Shown: positions 26,864-34,915 of the stretch, piece after piece
Layout: the number at the start of each line of letters is the position of its first letter
Position numbering within the stretch: the first letter of the stretch is position 1
Assembly (NCBI RefSeq): GCF_015209585.1
Contig: NZ_JADEYR010000005.1
Location: 1 to 64,000, forward strand
Direction: 5' to 3'
Origin: Brachybacterium epidermidis
GTDB taxonomy: Bacteria; Actinomycetota; Actinomycetes; Actinomycetales; Dermabacteraceae
DNA length: 64,000 nt
The notes under the pieces: generated by a model
Told to the model about the DNA's origin: nothing
Seen by the model: only the letters and a program-made list of their open reading frames with translations
Databases searched by the model: none
Translations under genes and position numbers: made by a program

Positions 26864-26913
26864 AAGCGTTCACGGCCTGAGCACGTCCACGGCCTGAGTG
26901 CGCTCACGGCCTG
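26856..26913. repeat. 17-bp tandem repeat anchored at a stop codon
   Basis: Three 17-bp units (26856-26872, 26873-26889, 26890-26906) and a 7-bp partial, each beginning CGGCCTGA. The TGA of unit 1 is the stop of the zinc-ribbon gene. Confidence 0.75.
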
Positions 26914-27020
26914 CCGCTGCGGAGACGGGCCGCGGGCCGCTGGTCCGTTGCGGCTGGTCAGGGGCAGGAGTACCGTCGATGGCACCATTCGTGCACCCGA
27001 TGAGGGGTGCGGGAGGTGCG

Positions 27021-28445
27021 ATGGCCATGGCAACGACGACGAACCATCACCCGGTCCCCGAGGCGCAGCCCGCCCTCGCCCGCATGCGCAAGCGCCTGGC
27101 CGGCCCGCTGATCGAACCACCCGATGCGGGTTACGACCAGGCGCGCGCGGTGTGGAACGGCATGGTGGACCGGTACCCGCTGGCGATCGCCCGCGCGGCC
27201 ACTGTCGATGATGTGCCCATCGTGCTGGAGGCCGCCCGGGAGACGGGCCTCCCACTGGCGGTGCGCGGCGGCGGGCACAGCATCACGGGACTGAGCACCG
27301 TGGACGACGGGATCGTACTGGACCTGGGGGATCTGCGGGAGGTGGTGGTCGATCCCGCAACGCAGCTGGTCACGGTCGCGCCGGGGGCCCGCGCGGCCGA
27401 CGTCGATGCCGCCACCGCCCCGCACCGGCTTGCGATCCCCCTGGGCGCCTCGTCCCTGCCCGGCGTCGCGGGCCTGACGCTCGGTGGAGGCGTGGGATGG
27501 CTGACGCGCAGGGCGGGTCTGGCGCTGGACTGCCTGGAGCGGGCCGAGGTGGTCACCGCCCAGGGCGAGCACCTGGTGGCCAGCCGCGAGGAGCACCCGA
27601 ACCTGTTCTGGGGGCTTCGCGGGGGCGGTGGGAACTTCGGTGTGGTCACCTCGTTCACGTTCCGGGCCGTGCGCCTGCCGCAGACGGTGCTGGGCTGGAC
27701 CCTGGTGTATGCGCCATCGCAGTGGTGGCACGCGCTGGCCGCGTTCGAGCGGTGGGCGCGGGAGCTGCCCGATGAGCTCAGCTCGATCCTCACCTTCCGG
27801 GCGATGCCCGAGATCTCCGGCATGGGTGAGGAGCCGTGCCTGATGATCCGCTGCGTGTACGTGGGTGAGGACCCGGCACGGGGGACGGTGATGCTGGACC
27901 GCCTGCGCCGGGCCGCCCCGCCCGCTCACGAGACCTCCGGGCCGATCTCGTGGCCGCAGTGGCAGAGCGCCATGGATGCCCACTTCCCCGTCGGCTCGCA
28001 CGGGTTCTGGCGCAACGTAGCCTTCACCCGCATGGACGAGGACGCTCTGGGGGCGGTGCTGGATGTGGCTGAACGGATCCCCGGCCCCGGGCACGCGATC
28101 GACATCCATCACCTGGGCGGCGCGTTCGCTCGGGTTCCGGAGCAGGCCACCGCCTTCCCCAACCGCACCGCCCGCTTCTGGATGAACACCTACGGCGCCT
28201 GGCAGGAATCCGAGGAGGATCCCCGCGGCTGGGATCTGGCCGAGCACTCCCACGCGGTGATGGAGCGCCTGGCGGAGCGCGGCGAGTACGTGAACTTCCG
28301 GGCCCTGGAGTACACCCGCCCCATCACGGACTTCACCCGCCAGATCTACGGGGAGGAGAAGTACCGCCGGCTGCAGCACGTCAAGCAGCGCTACGACCCC
28401 GAGAACCTGTTCCGCGGGAACTACAACGTGTCGCCGGACGTGTAG
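27021..28445 (+). CDS. FAD-linked oxidase with berberine-bridge C-terminus
   Basis: A 474-aa flavoprotein. The PCMH-type FAD domain has LAVRGGGHSITGLS, whose His is the usual covalent FAD site, and GVAGLTLGGGVGWLTRRAGL. The Cys position used for bicovalent flavin in GOOX-type oxidases is Ser here, so single attachment is likely. The BBE C-terminal motif RRLQHVKQRYDPENLFRGN is intact. The family oxidises sugars or alkaloids with O2; substrate unknown. The ATG at 27021 has GGGAGG 4 nt upstream; a start at 26979 is possible but has no such site. No secretion signal. Confidence 0.9.
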   Translation: MAMATTTNHHPVPEAQPALARMRKRLAGPLIEPPDAGYDQARAVWNGMVDRYPLAIARAATVDDVPIVLEAARETGLPLAVRGGGHSITGLSTVDDGIVLDLGDLREVVVDPATQLVTVAPGARAADVDAATAPHRLAIPLGASSLPGVAGLTLGGGVGWLTRRAGLALDCLERAEVVTAQGEHLVASREEHPNLFWGLRGGGGNFGVVTSFTFRAVRLPQTVLGWTLVYAPSQWWHALAAFERWARELPDELSSILTFRAMPEISGMGEEPCLMIRCVYVGEDPARGTVMLDRLRRAAPPAHETSGPISWPQWQSAMDAHFPVGSHGFWRNVAFTRMDEDALGAVLDVAERIPGPGHAIDIHHLGGAFARVPEQATAFPNRTARFWMNTYGAWQESEEDPRGWDLAEHSHAVMERLAERGEYVNFRALEYTRPITDFTRQIYGEEKYRRLQHVKQRYDPENLFRGNYNVSPDV

Positions 28446-28461
28446 AACTCCGATACCGGCT

Positions 28462-29268
28462 TCAGCCGCGCCAGGGCGAGTAACCGTCAAGCGACTCGAC
28501 GGCGTGGCCCTGTTCGCCGAAGTTCTCGGGATCGGCCACCCAACGGTCACGATCCCATTTCAAGGCGACCCGCATCGAGATATTCGCCGTTCCTTCCGGC
28601 AGCGCGCCCTCGACGACGAGATCGATGATCGCGGACTCCTCGGTGTAGGTCTGGAACCGGTAGCCGATCAAGGTGACCGTCAACTCTTCGGAATCCTGGA
28701 GGCCTTCCTCTTCACTCGCGATGGCTTCGTCACGGAAGTCACCCTCCGGAAGCCACTCGGCGGATACGCCCTCTACTCGTCCCGAGGCACTGAGGAAATA
28801 TGCACTGGCGAAGAGCGCGCCGTTCGCTGAGTGCTCGTAGCAGGTCCAGAGGTCCCCGTCCTGCGCGTACGGGCCGTACCTCTCGGAGACGGGCGCAGCG
28901 GTGCCGGCCACCATGGCCCATTCGTCGACCTCGGGCGCGCCTGACGGGATCTCAGAGCTGCCCTCACCGACGATGCATTCCCCGTCTGCCGTCTTCCCTG
29001 GCGACTGCTCATCGGACGAGTCTTCCGCAGCATCGTTCTCGCCAGATTGACCGTTCTCGCTCGTTTCACTTCTCTCGCTGGATTCACGGTTCTCGCTGGA
29101 TTCACCGTTCTCGCTGGCGTCACCGCCGTTGTCCGACACCCCTTGCTCCTGCGCTTGCGAGTCTGCGTCGTCCTCCCCAGCCGGCGGGCTGGTGGGTCCA
29201 CACGCGCTGAGGACAAGGAAGGCGGACGCGACCGCGATCGTCGAGCGGGCGATGACTGAGGAGCGCAT
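28462..29268 (-). CDS. Secreted lipoprotein with Ser/Glu/Asn-rich stalk
   Basis: A 268-aa protein with a lipoprotein signal ending LVLSACGPT. Residues ~28-90 are an acidic low-complexity stalk with repeated SENGES/SENRES-type units, matching repeated DNA at 29040-29120. The C-terminal ~165 residues look folded and hold two Cys (GECIVGEG, LWTCYEHS). I do not recognise the domain. It sits at the left edge of the defence-rich region. The start has no good ribosome-binding site; the frame extends upstream without a better candidate. Confidence 0.75.
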   Translation of the reverse strand: MRSSVIARSTIAVASAFLVLSACGPTSPPAGEDDADSQAQEQGVSDNGGDASENGESSENRESSERSETSENGQSGENDAAEDSSDEQSPGKTADGECIVGEGSSEIPSGAPEVDEWAMVAGTAAPVSERYGPYAQDGDLWTCYEHSANGALFASAYFLSASGRVEGVSAEWLPEGDFRDEAIASEEEGLQDSEELTVTLIGYRFQTYTEESAIIDLVVEGALPEGTANISMRVALKWDRDRWVADPENFGEQGHAVESLDGYSPWRG

Positions 29269-29666
29269 AAGGGACCGGTGGCCTTCTGGGCGGGTTAATG
29301 GTGACCACAACAGCCGACCACATCCGGACCTCACCCGGCACCTGGTTCCTGGGAATGTGGACAGAATGCACCGTCGGCACGGCCCCTGCGGCCAGCGCGG
29401 CGGATCACCCTTCAGCCCAGGTTGCCAGGCCCCCTCCATCACGCGCCACCGAAAGCGGACGAACGGATGAGGACCGAAATCATCCGTAAGTATCTCGAAG
29501 CCGTCGGCGGCGGGCTCTCGCTCGAGTACGTGACCGGGGACGCCCGAGTCCAGGTCGCCTGAGTTCGCATCGGGGGTCGTGGCTAGCCGACAACGGAAGC
29601 ATGTCGATTGTCCACATCTTCGCATCGCACCCCCATCAGTGGAGCCACGCGACGGGCTATCTCCCG
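29269..29666. other. Gene-poor spacer with debris at the island's left edge
   Basis: 398 bp without an intact gene. It includes the 31-codon HTH remnant described separately and a 63-codon ORF (29298-29489, +) with no recognisable features. The rest shows nothing I can name. Confidence 0.5.
29467..29562 (+). pseudogene. Remnant of an XRE-family antitoxin/regulator C-terminus
   Basis: A 31-codon frame reads MRTEIIRKYLEAVGGGLSLE then YVTGDARVQVA and stop. This is like the helix plus strands that end many XRE/HigA-type DNA-binding proteins (a RRYVEALGG...GDxxVxL pattern). No helix-turn-helix precedes it, so it is a fragment. Confidence 0.45.
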
Positions 29667-31190
29667 TCAGACCCCGCCCTGACGCGTGGCGTCGACGGCG
29701 GTAATCACCACAGCGAACACCGCGAGGTTGCTGCGGAACGTCGACCCCTCCGGGCCCGGGACCTCCTCCTGCTCAGCACCCGCCGCCGGGTCCTGTCGCA
29801 GCAGCCCGCATCGCGACAGGTGCATCAGGTCGGCCTGGACCCTCCACATCCGCCACATCTGATCGCTGCCAGCAGGGAAGGCCGCCGTGCGTGCGGGCTG
29901 CTCTCGATGGTCGTGGCTGGTCATCTCGGCCAGGATGCTGTTCGCGTCGGGGAGGGTCAGTCCGTCGGGGCTGGCGGCGAACAGAAGGGCTGCGAAGGTG
30001 TCCTGTCCGCCGCGGAAACCACCCTCGTCCGGATCGTTCTGCACAAGGGTGATCAGCAGCATCAGCATCACCGCGCGCGCGAAGGTCGTGAACGCCTCCG
30101 GGTCCTCCGACGCCGGGACGTACGGCGCGTGGTCGTGCTGCTCGGGGTAGGCCCGGGTGCTGGTCAGCGTGACCCACCCACCCGCGATCAGGGCGCTCCA
30201 CGGGCCTGCGATCTCGTCGACCTGCCACATGGAGGTGACCGCGAAGGGGCCGGTGTCGATCTCCCACTCCTCGACGAGGGTGCGTACGTCGGCCAGGCGC
30301 AGCGCTCCCGTCGAAGTCACCTGACGCCCCTTGCCCAGGAACTCCAGCAGGCGCGCCGCCCGCTGCACCAGCTTCACGTCGCCGTGCGCTGCCGCGAGCT
30401 CCTCCATGTCGTCCTCGGCCCTCTCCAGCGCGAGCAGGGGCTCCTCCAGAGTGGAGTTGTCGGGCAGGAACCAGGGCAACCAGGGCTCCTTGTCGGGGAC
30501 GTCGGCAGGATCGGGGCCGCCGCCGAAATCACTGCCCGAGCCCGTCCAGTGCGAAGCCTCGAAGGGCATCGACGGGTTCGCCAGGCGCCCGGTGTCGGAG
30601 ATCTCGTGGCGCTCGGTGTTGGTCAGCGCGGTGTTGTACCACTGCATGTAGGCGTCGAACAGCTCGGGCGTGCTCAGGTCGACCCCCAGCGTGCTCGCGT
30701 GGACGAGGATGTTGCCGGTGAAGGAGCGGGCAGTGGGGTCATCGGCGGCTTCCAGGGCCGAGAACTCGAGCCCCTCCAGCACGCTGCGGGCCCGATCCAC
30801 GTCGATGCCGTCGGGATGCCAGCGCTGGTGCTCGTCGAGGAACGCGAAGAACTGGCCCAGGGCAGGCACCTGCGCCATGACCATCTCGCGCGGCTGGATC
30901 ACCTTGCGTGGAACCACCTCGGTCAGCAGGACCTCTATCAGTTCTTCGGTCCAGTAGGTCGGGTCCGCACTGTCGAGCTGCTCGGCCTTCAGCCTCAGCA
31001 GCGGCTCCACATGTGCGGCCTCCTCGTCGGCCTGATCCGTGGAGACCGCCTCACGGCGCCAGAGAACGAACTGGGCCAGCAGCGCATGCAGATCTCGCTC
31101 CATCCGCCTGTCGGATCGCTCGAACGCGTGGGACGGGCCGCGCTGCGGGCGAGAGCGCTGGGTGCCGCGGCGGTGCTTCTTCTTGGGCAT
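29667..31190 (-). CDS. Unknown protein A of a paralogous pair (~507 aa)
   Basis: Opens with a basic tail (MPKKKHRRGTQRSR), then a helical region with LIEVLLTEVVPRKVIQPREM. A conserved block reads YNTALTNTERHEISDTGRL, and after an acidic Pro-rich linker come PWLPWFLP and LLEFLGKGRQVTSTGALRLA (winged-helix-like, resembling the second domain of pRiA4b ORF-3-like proteins, inferred by eye). Clear paralogue of the 46073-47614 gene: the same order of blocks and many identical stretches. The start is fixed by the shared MPKKK and a CACGAT hexamer 6 nt upstream. No catalytic motif is visible and the function is unknown. Confidence 0.8.
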   Translation of the reverse strand: MPKKKHRRGTQRSRPQRGPSHAFERSDRRMERDLHALLAQFVLWRREAVSTDQADEEAAHVEPLLRLKAEQLDSADPTYWTEELIEVLLTEVVPRKVIQPREMVMAQVPALGQFFAFLDEHQRWHPDGIDVDRARSVLEGLEFSALEAADDPTARSFTGNILVHASTLGVDLSTPELFDAYMQWYNTALTNTERHEISDTGRLANPSMPFEASHWTGSGSDFGGGPDPADVPDKEPWLPWFLPDNSTLEEPLLALERAEDDMEELAAAHGDVKLVQRAARLLEFLGKGRQVTSTGALRLADVRTLVEEWEIDTGPFAVTSMWQVDEIAGPWSALIAGGWVTLTSTRAYPEQHDHAPYVPASEDPEAFTTFARAVMLMLLITLVQNDPDEGGFRGGQDTFAALLFAASPDGLTLPDANSILAEMTSHDHREQPARTAAFPAGSDQMWRMWRVQADLMHLSRCGLLRQDPAAGAEQEEVPGPEGSTFRSNLAVFAVVITAVDATRQGGV

Positions 31191-31411
31191 CTGACCATCG
31201 TGCCGCATGCGGACATCAGCGAAAAGGCTGTGCGCCCCATGGGCTGGTCAGGGACCGCTCCGGCTGGCTGCGGCGTGATCGCGTTCGGTCTGGCCGGCGT
31301 TCAGCGCACCGCGTGGCCCTCGCCGTGCCGGTGGCGTCGTGGTCTCGCCGGCGTCTTGGGGCTGACCCGGTCTTGAGGCGGCAGGCTCATTGCTCGCCAC
31401 CGGAGCACATG

Positions 31412-31957
31412 TCAGTCGAGCCCTGGAATGGTCGGTGCCAGGGGCGCAGGCGCGGGCGTGCTTCCATCCGCCCCATGCAAGTGGAGCTTCGCTCCTGTAG
31501 TCCGCAGCACCGTGAAGATATCGACATACTCGACTCCCATCGCGGCACAGGCGTCCGGGATCTTCACCCGCTTGCGTGCATTCGGACTGGGCAGTTCGTT
31601 GGTGACAACGGTGTCGCCATGCCCGGCGGCATGGGCGATGAGGAGGAAATCAGCTTGGTCACTCGAGAACGCGTTCAACGCATCCTGCCGATAGTCCTGC
31701 CTCGCTGCCCACGTGCTGAGCAGAGCGAAGTTCTGGGCGGTTCGCTGATCGACTGGTAGGAAGAAGCCCGGGTGATCCCGCGCCCAGTCCGCGAGCTCGT
31801 CATCACCGCTAAGGAGCTCTTCGCGAACGGCATCGATACTGATCAGCTCTCCTGCCTGGTGGCCCTGTTCGAGCCAGGTCCAGAACCCCGGCGCGATGTC
31901 GAACGCGTAGTACCTGTTCTTTGCCTCGATCAGGATGTTCGCGTCGACGAGGTACAT
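31412..31957 (-). CDS. DUF4411 PIN-like protein (putative toxin)
   Basis: A 181-aa protein opening with YLVDANILIEAKNRYYAF, the DUF4411 signature with the first PIN acidic residue. SIDAVREELL gives the second acid, SSDQADFLLIAHA the third, and DTVVTNELPSPNARKRVKIP the fourth strand. PIN nucleases cut RNA. It follows the ImmA/IrrE gene with TGATG overlap, the common arrangement for DUF4411 partners. Confidence 0.85.
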   Translation of the reverse strand: MYLVDANILIEAKNRYYAFDIAPGFWTWLEQGHQAGELISIDAVREELLSGDDELADWARDHPGFFLPVDQRTAQNFALLSTWAARQDYRQDALNAFSSDQADFLLIAHAAGHGDTVVTNELPSPNARKRVKIPDACAAMGVEYVDIFTVLRTTGAKLHLHGADGSTPAPAPLAPTIPGLD

Positions 31958-33117
31958 CAGCTGATCCCGACCCGCTCAGCGAGCTGCTCGAAGGTGCTGT
32001 ACTTCTTCGTGCCGAGCAGTTTGTACGCGTCCCGGTAACTCGTCCCACCCTCGCGTGCGCTGGCGATCACGGCTCGAGCGAACTGTCTGCTGAGCCGTCG
32101 CGGCTGGACGTTGTAGAAGCTTCCGCCACCCGTCTTCTGCTCCTTCGCTTCGGCAAGAAGCGCGAGAACACGCGCCTTCTCCTCCTCATATCGCTCGTAG
32201 TACAGCTCCTTCGTGATGAGGCGGAGATCGGCGAGTCGACGCAGCACGACGAGAGTGCTCACGGTGAATCGCTGAGCGAGGGCATCCAGTCCTTCTGCGG
32301 ATTGGTCACCGATGTACTCGGTGCGGACGGTCTCGCGCGGCATCAGCACCTCTGCGGCGACGGCGTTGCACCATTGCTCGTCCGGAGGCGCACTCGTCGC
32401 ACCGGGCACGGCATCGGAGAGTGCGCTTCCTCCTAGCCACACATGGGCGAACTCGTGAAGGAGCGTGAAGATCTGCGCGGCCTTGCTATCCGCGCCGTTG
32501 ACGAAGACCAGGGGGGCCAGGTCGTCAGCCAAGGTGAAGCCGCGGAACTCTTCAGGCTGCAGCACGCGGCGGGTGTTCGATCCGACCACGCCGCTGACCA
32601 TCACGAGGGTTCCGCTGTCCTCGATGCGGTCGGACAGGAGGCTGAAGGCGCTGCCCCAGTTCGGAGCGAGTGGTCCTGCATCAGGACTGATGCCGAGGAC
32701 GTCCCACATCCTCTGCGCGATGATCGCGGGCTCATCCATCGTCGTCGCGGATCCGACATACGGCACCGGGTCCATGCTGTTCTCGAGTAGGTAGTCCCGG
32801 AACCAGTCCTGGCGCAACTGGCACAGGTAGATCGTGTCGAGGAGGTCAGCGGATGGCCTACTGATCGCCGCGTCGTGCAGGGTGCGCATGTCGGGCACCG
32901 GGAGTGGTTCCTTCGGTGGGGCTGGGAGGAAAAGCTGCCCGAACGGCGCATGTGTGGCTTGTGCGAACTTCTCGAGCTGCTTCACGGTGGGCCTGCGGGT
33001 CCCGGCCCTCCACTCGGCGAGGTGCGGGAACCTCCGCTGCGCCGTCTCCTCGTCCCAGCCTGCACGCCCCACGGCCCAGTCCAGCAAGGTGGGAGCGACA
33101 TCCACGTGGACACTCAC
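31957..33117 (-). CDS. ImmA/IrrE metallopeptidase with N-terminal HTH-like domain (antitoxin-type)
   Basis: A 386-aa protein. Residues 1-60 (LLDWAVGRAGWDEETAQRRF, LAEWRAGTRRPTVKQLEKFA) form an XRE-like helix-turn-helix. The peptidase motif is LLHEFAHVWLGG, H221-E222-x-x-H225, followed by EQWCNAVAAEVLMP supplying the third zinc ligand. Known relatives cleave repressors or act as partners of DUF4411 toxins. GTG start with GAGGAGG upstream. A TAGCAT hexamer at 33163-33168 (minus strand) could be the -10. Confidence 0.88.
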   Translation of the reverse strand: MSVHVDVAPTLLDWAVGRAGWDEETAQRRFPHLAEWRAGTRRPTVKQLEKFAQATHAPFGQLFLPAPPKEPLPVPDMRTLHDAAISRPSADLLDTIYLCQLRQDWFRDYLLENSMDPVPYVGSATTMDEPAIIAQRMWDVLGISPDAGPLAPNWGSAFSLLSDRIEDSGTLVMVSGVVGSNTRRVLQPEEFRGFTLADDLAPLVFVNGADSKAAQIFTLLHEFAHVWLGGSALSDAVPGATSAPPDEQWCNAVAAEVLMPRETVRTEYIGDQSAEGLDALAQRFTVSTLVVLRRLADLRLITKELYYERYEEEKARVLALLAEAKEQKTGGGSFYNVQPRRLSRQFARAVIASAREGGTSYRDAYKLLGTKKYSTFEQLAERVGIS

Positions 33118-33301
33118 GGCACGTCCTCCTCATCCGGTTCCGTCGCAGTTGTCGTGACCAACATGCTAGACGCGGGGCGCGGAAGGTGACCCTGAGCCGA
33201 GGCAGAGCCCACGGCGCCCGCAGAATGGTCCGTCAAGCCGCCGTTGGCCGCGTCCGGGGCTCAGAGCGTTGCAGGCATTTCTGCCTCGAGCGCGGCCCCA
33301 G

Positions 33302-34693
33302 TCAGCGCCCCTGCAGCGCTTCGCGTGTCGCACTCCAGACGCGAAGCACATAGTCGCGACCCGGCTCGCCCGGTCTTACCTCGATCTCTCGTTCGACGCC
33401 GTCTTCGCGGATCCACACCGTGCATCGTTCCCACGGCGCACCGTCCGGCGGGCCTATGAACAGATGGATGGAGCGTGCGTCCTTGTCGTTCCCCGCGGCG
33501 AGGACGGCTCCGATCCGTTCGTTGCCGGCGCCCTCGTTGAAGCCAGTGGTACCGCGTCCAGGTGCCCCACCGCGGTACGGATTCTTGAGTGCCTGCGCCT
33601 GGAAGATCGATCCCAGGAGGAAGAGCGCCTCCTGCGCACCCGGGCTCAGGAGCTCTCCGGCCCGTCTCCCGCTCAGGCGATCAGGGAACTCCATCGTCCC
33701 GCTCCTGACCCCCCGGTCGAGTTCCTTCAGAGCTGCGGCTCTCTCCTGTGCGGGAGCACTGAGCCTGCCGTCCCGGAACACGCCGATCTTGGCCGAGGTC
33801 AGGTAGCTCTCAGGTTCGCTCGGCCCTCTCACACCTACCAGGAGCGGCTCAGCACTTCCTACGAGGTCGAACTCGAGTCCCACGCTGTCGCTCTTCGTGT
33901 CGCTCATCCCCATCTGCAGCCAGGGCACTGCATTGCCGCCGTGCAGCGAAAAGCGAAGCTGACCGGACTTACCGCCCTTGAACTTTGCCGCAACACCCTG
34001 AGCACTGAGGAAGGCATCCCGGATCTCACCGGATACCGCAGGGTCCAGGAGAACGCTCGCGTCTGGAAGCAGCTCGAGATCACCCGTTCCGACCGACTCG
34101 GTGTACTCCTTCAGCGCTCGCCACAGGACTGCTTCGGGCCGATCTGGAGCGACCTCGATCATCTCCTGCACCAGCTCTGACCAGGTGCGGAACTCAATCG
34201 CGACAGACGGGAACTCCTTTCGGAGCGTCTCGGCTTCTGCCTTACCTGCGGACAGTGGGTTTCGCATCGGATGCAGAACGAGGAGCGTCGTCTCCCGCCC
34301 CATGTTCGACAGATACTTGCAGTAGTTGTGGAGCTGGCCCACCCCGAGGGGCGCATCGATCTTGTCCTCGATGAGCAGGACCGACGTCCATTCGGTCTCG
34401 TCATATCTGTCATCCACGACGTGGTCGAACCTGCGACCGGAGGCTGGGTCCTTCCACTCCGAGTACAGCTCGGGGTAGTGCTCTATACGGATCTCCAGCA
34501 TGCGGAGGAGGCGATCGAGCTCGCCTTCGATTCGAAGGATGTGGTCAAGCAAGTACTGAGCCACAGCCTCGTGACGCGCGTGATTCCTGTGGAGCGAATC
34601 ATCACCGCTCCCCAGCTTGCTGGTCACCATCGATTTCTCGACTGCGGCGGTGAACAACCTTGCGATGCGTACGGCTTCGTCATGCTGAGTCAT
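33302..34693 (-). CDS. PD-(D/E)XK nuclease-superfamily protein, 463 aa
   Basis: The N-terminal half looks like a PD-(D/E)XK fold: a helix with HEAVAQYLLDHI, then RFDHVVDD and SVLLIEDKIDAPLGVGQLHN, where E and K of IEDK and the following Q fit the catalytic signature. The C-terminal half is a separate domain (AKFKGGKSGQLRFSLHGG ... LFIGPP) of unknown role, possibly target binding. AAGGGAG lies 5 nt before the ATG. Divergent from the Type ISP gene with ~220 bp between. Likely a defence protein by context; not a named family to me. Confidence 0.7.
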   Translation of the reverse strand: MTQHDEAVRIARLFTAAVEKSMVTSKLGSGDDSLHRNHARHEAVAQYLLDHILRIEGELDRLLRMLEIRIEHYPELYSEWKDPASGRRFDHVVDDRYDETEWTSVLLIEDKIDAPLGVGQLHNYCKYLSNMGRETTLLVLHPMRNPLSAGKAEAETLRKEFPSVAIEFRTWSELVQEMIEVAPDRPEAVLWRALKEYTESVGTGDLELLPDASVLLDPAVSGEIRDAFLSAQGVAAKFKGGKSGQLRFSLHGGNAVPWLQMGMSDTKSDSVGLEFDLVGSAEPLLVGVRGPSEPESYLTSAKIGVFRDGRLSAPAQERAAALKELDRGVRSGTMEFPDRLSGRRAGELLSPGAQEALFLLGSIFQAQALKNPYRGGAPGRGTTGFNEGAGNERIGAVLAAGNDKDARSIHLFIGPPDGAPWERCTVWIREDGVEREIEVRPGEPGRDYVLRVWSATREALQGR

Positions 34694-34902
34694 GGGGGCT
34701 CCCTTGCTACCGCTGGATGGCTCACGGGCGTTCGTGCCTCTTCGCCGGAGGTGACCGTGATAGCGCCACAGTAGACCGGGGGTACGACAAACCAGGCGGC
34801 TCCATCCGATTCCTGGTCAAGTTGACGTCGGTCATCGGCACCGCGACGAGCCACGGCGAGCAGCTGGCTTCGATTCCGCCCCCGCTCCCTCCCTTGACGG
34901 GC

Positions 34903-34908
34903 GATAAT
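34903..34908 (+). promoter_or_regulatory. -10 hexamer before the Type ISP gene
   Basis: GATAAT followed by 7 nt and the ATG at 34916. This favours 34916 over the ATG at 34907 that overlaps the hexamer itself. The nearby TTGACG lies only 4 nt upstream and cannot be its -35. Confidence 0.45.
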
Positions 34909-34915
34909 GCTGACC

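Noticed and set aside
29298-29489. 63-codon plus-strand ORF at the island's left edge
   Set aside because: Start codon lacks any ribosome-binding site or -10 at the right place, and the second half is a shadow of the HTH remnant; nothing recognisable.
34893-34908. TTGACG plus GATAAT as a standard promoter of the Type ISP gene
   Set aside because: Only 4 nt separate the two hexamers; a -35/-10 pair needs about 17. GATAAT alone is kept as a leaderless -10.
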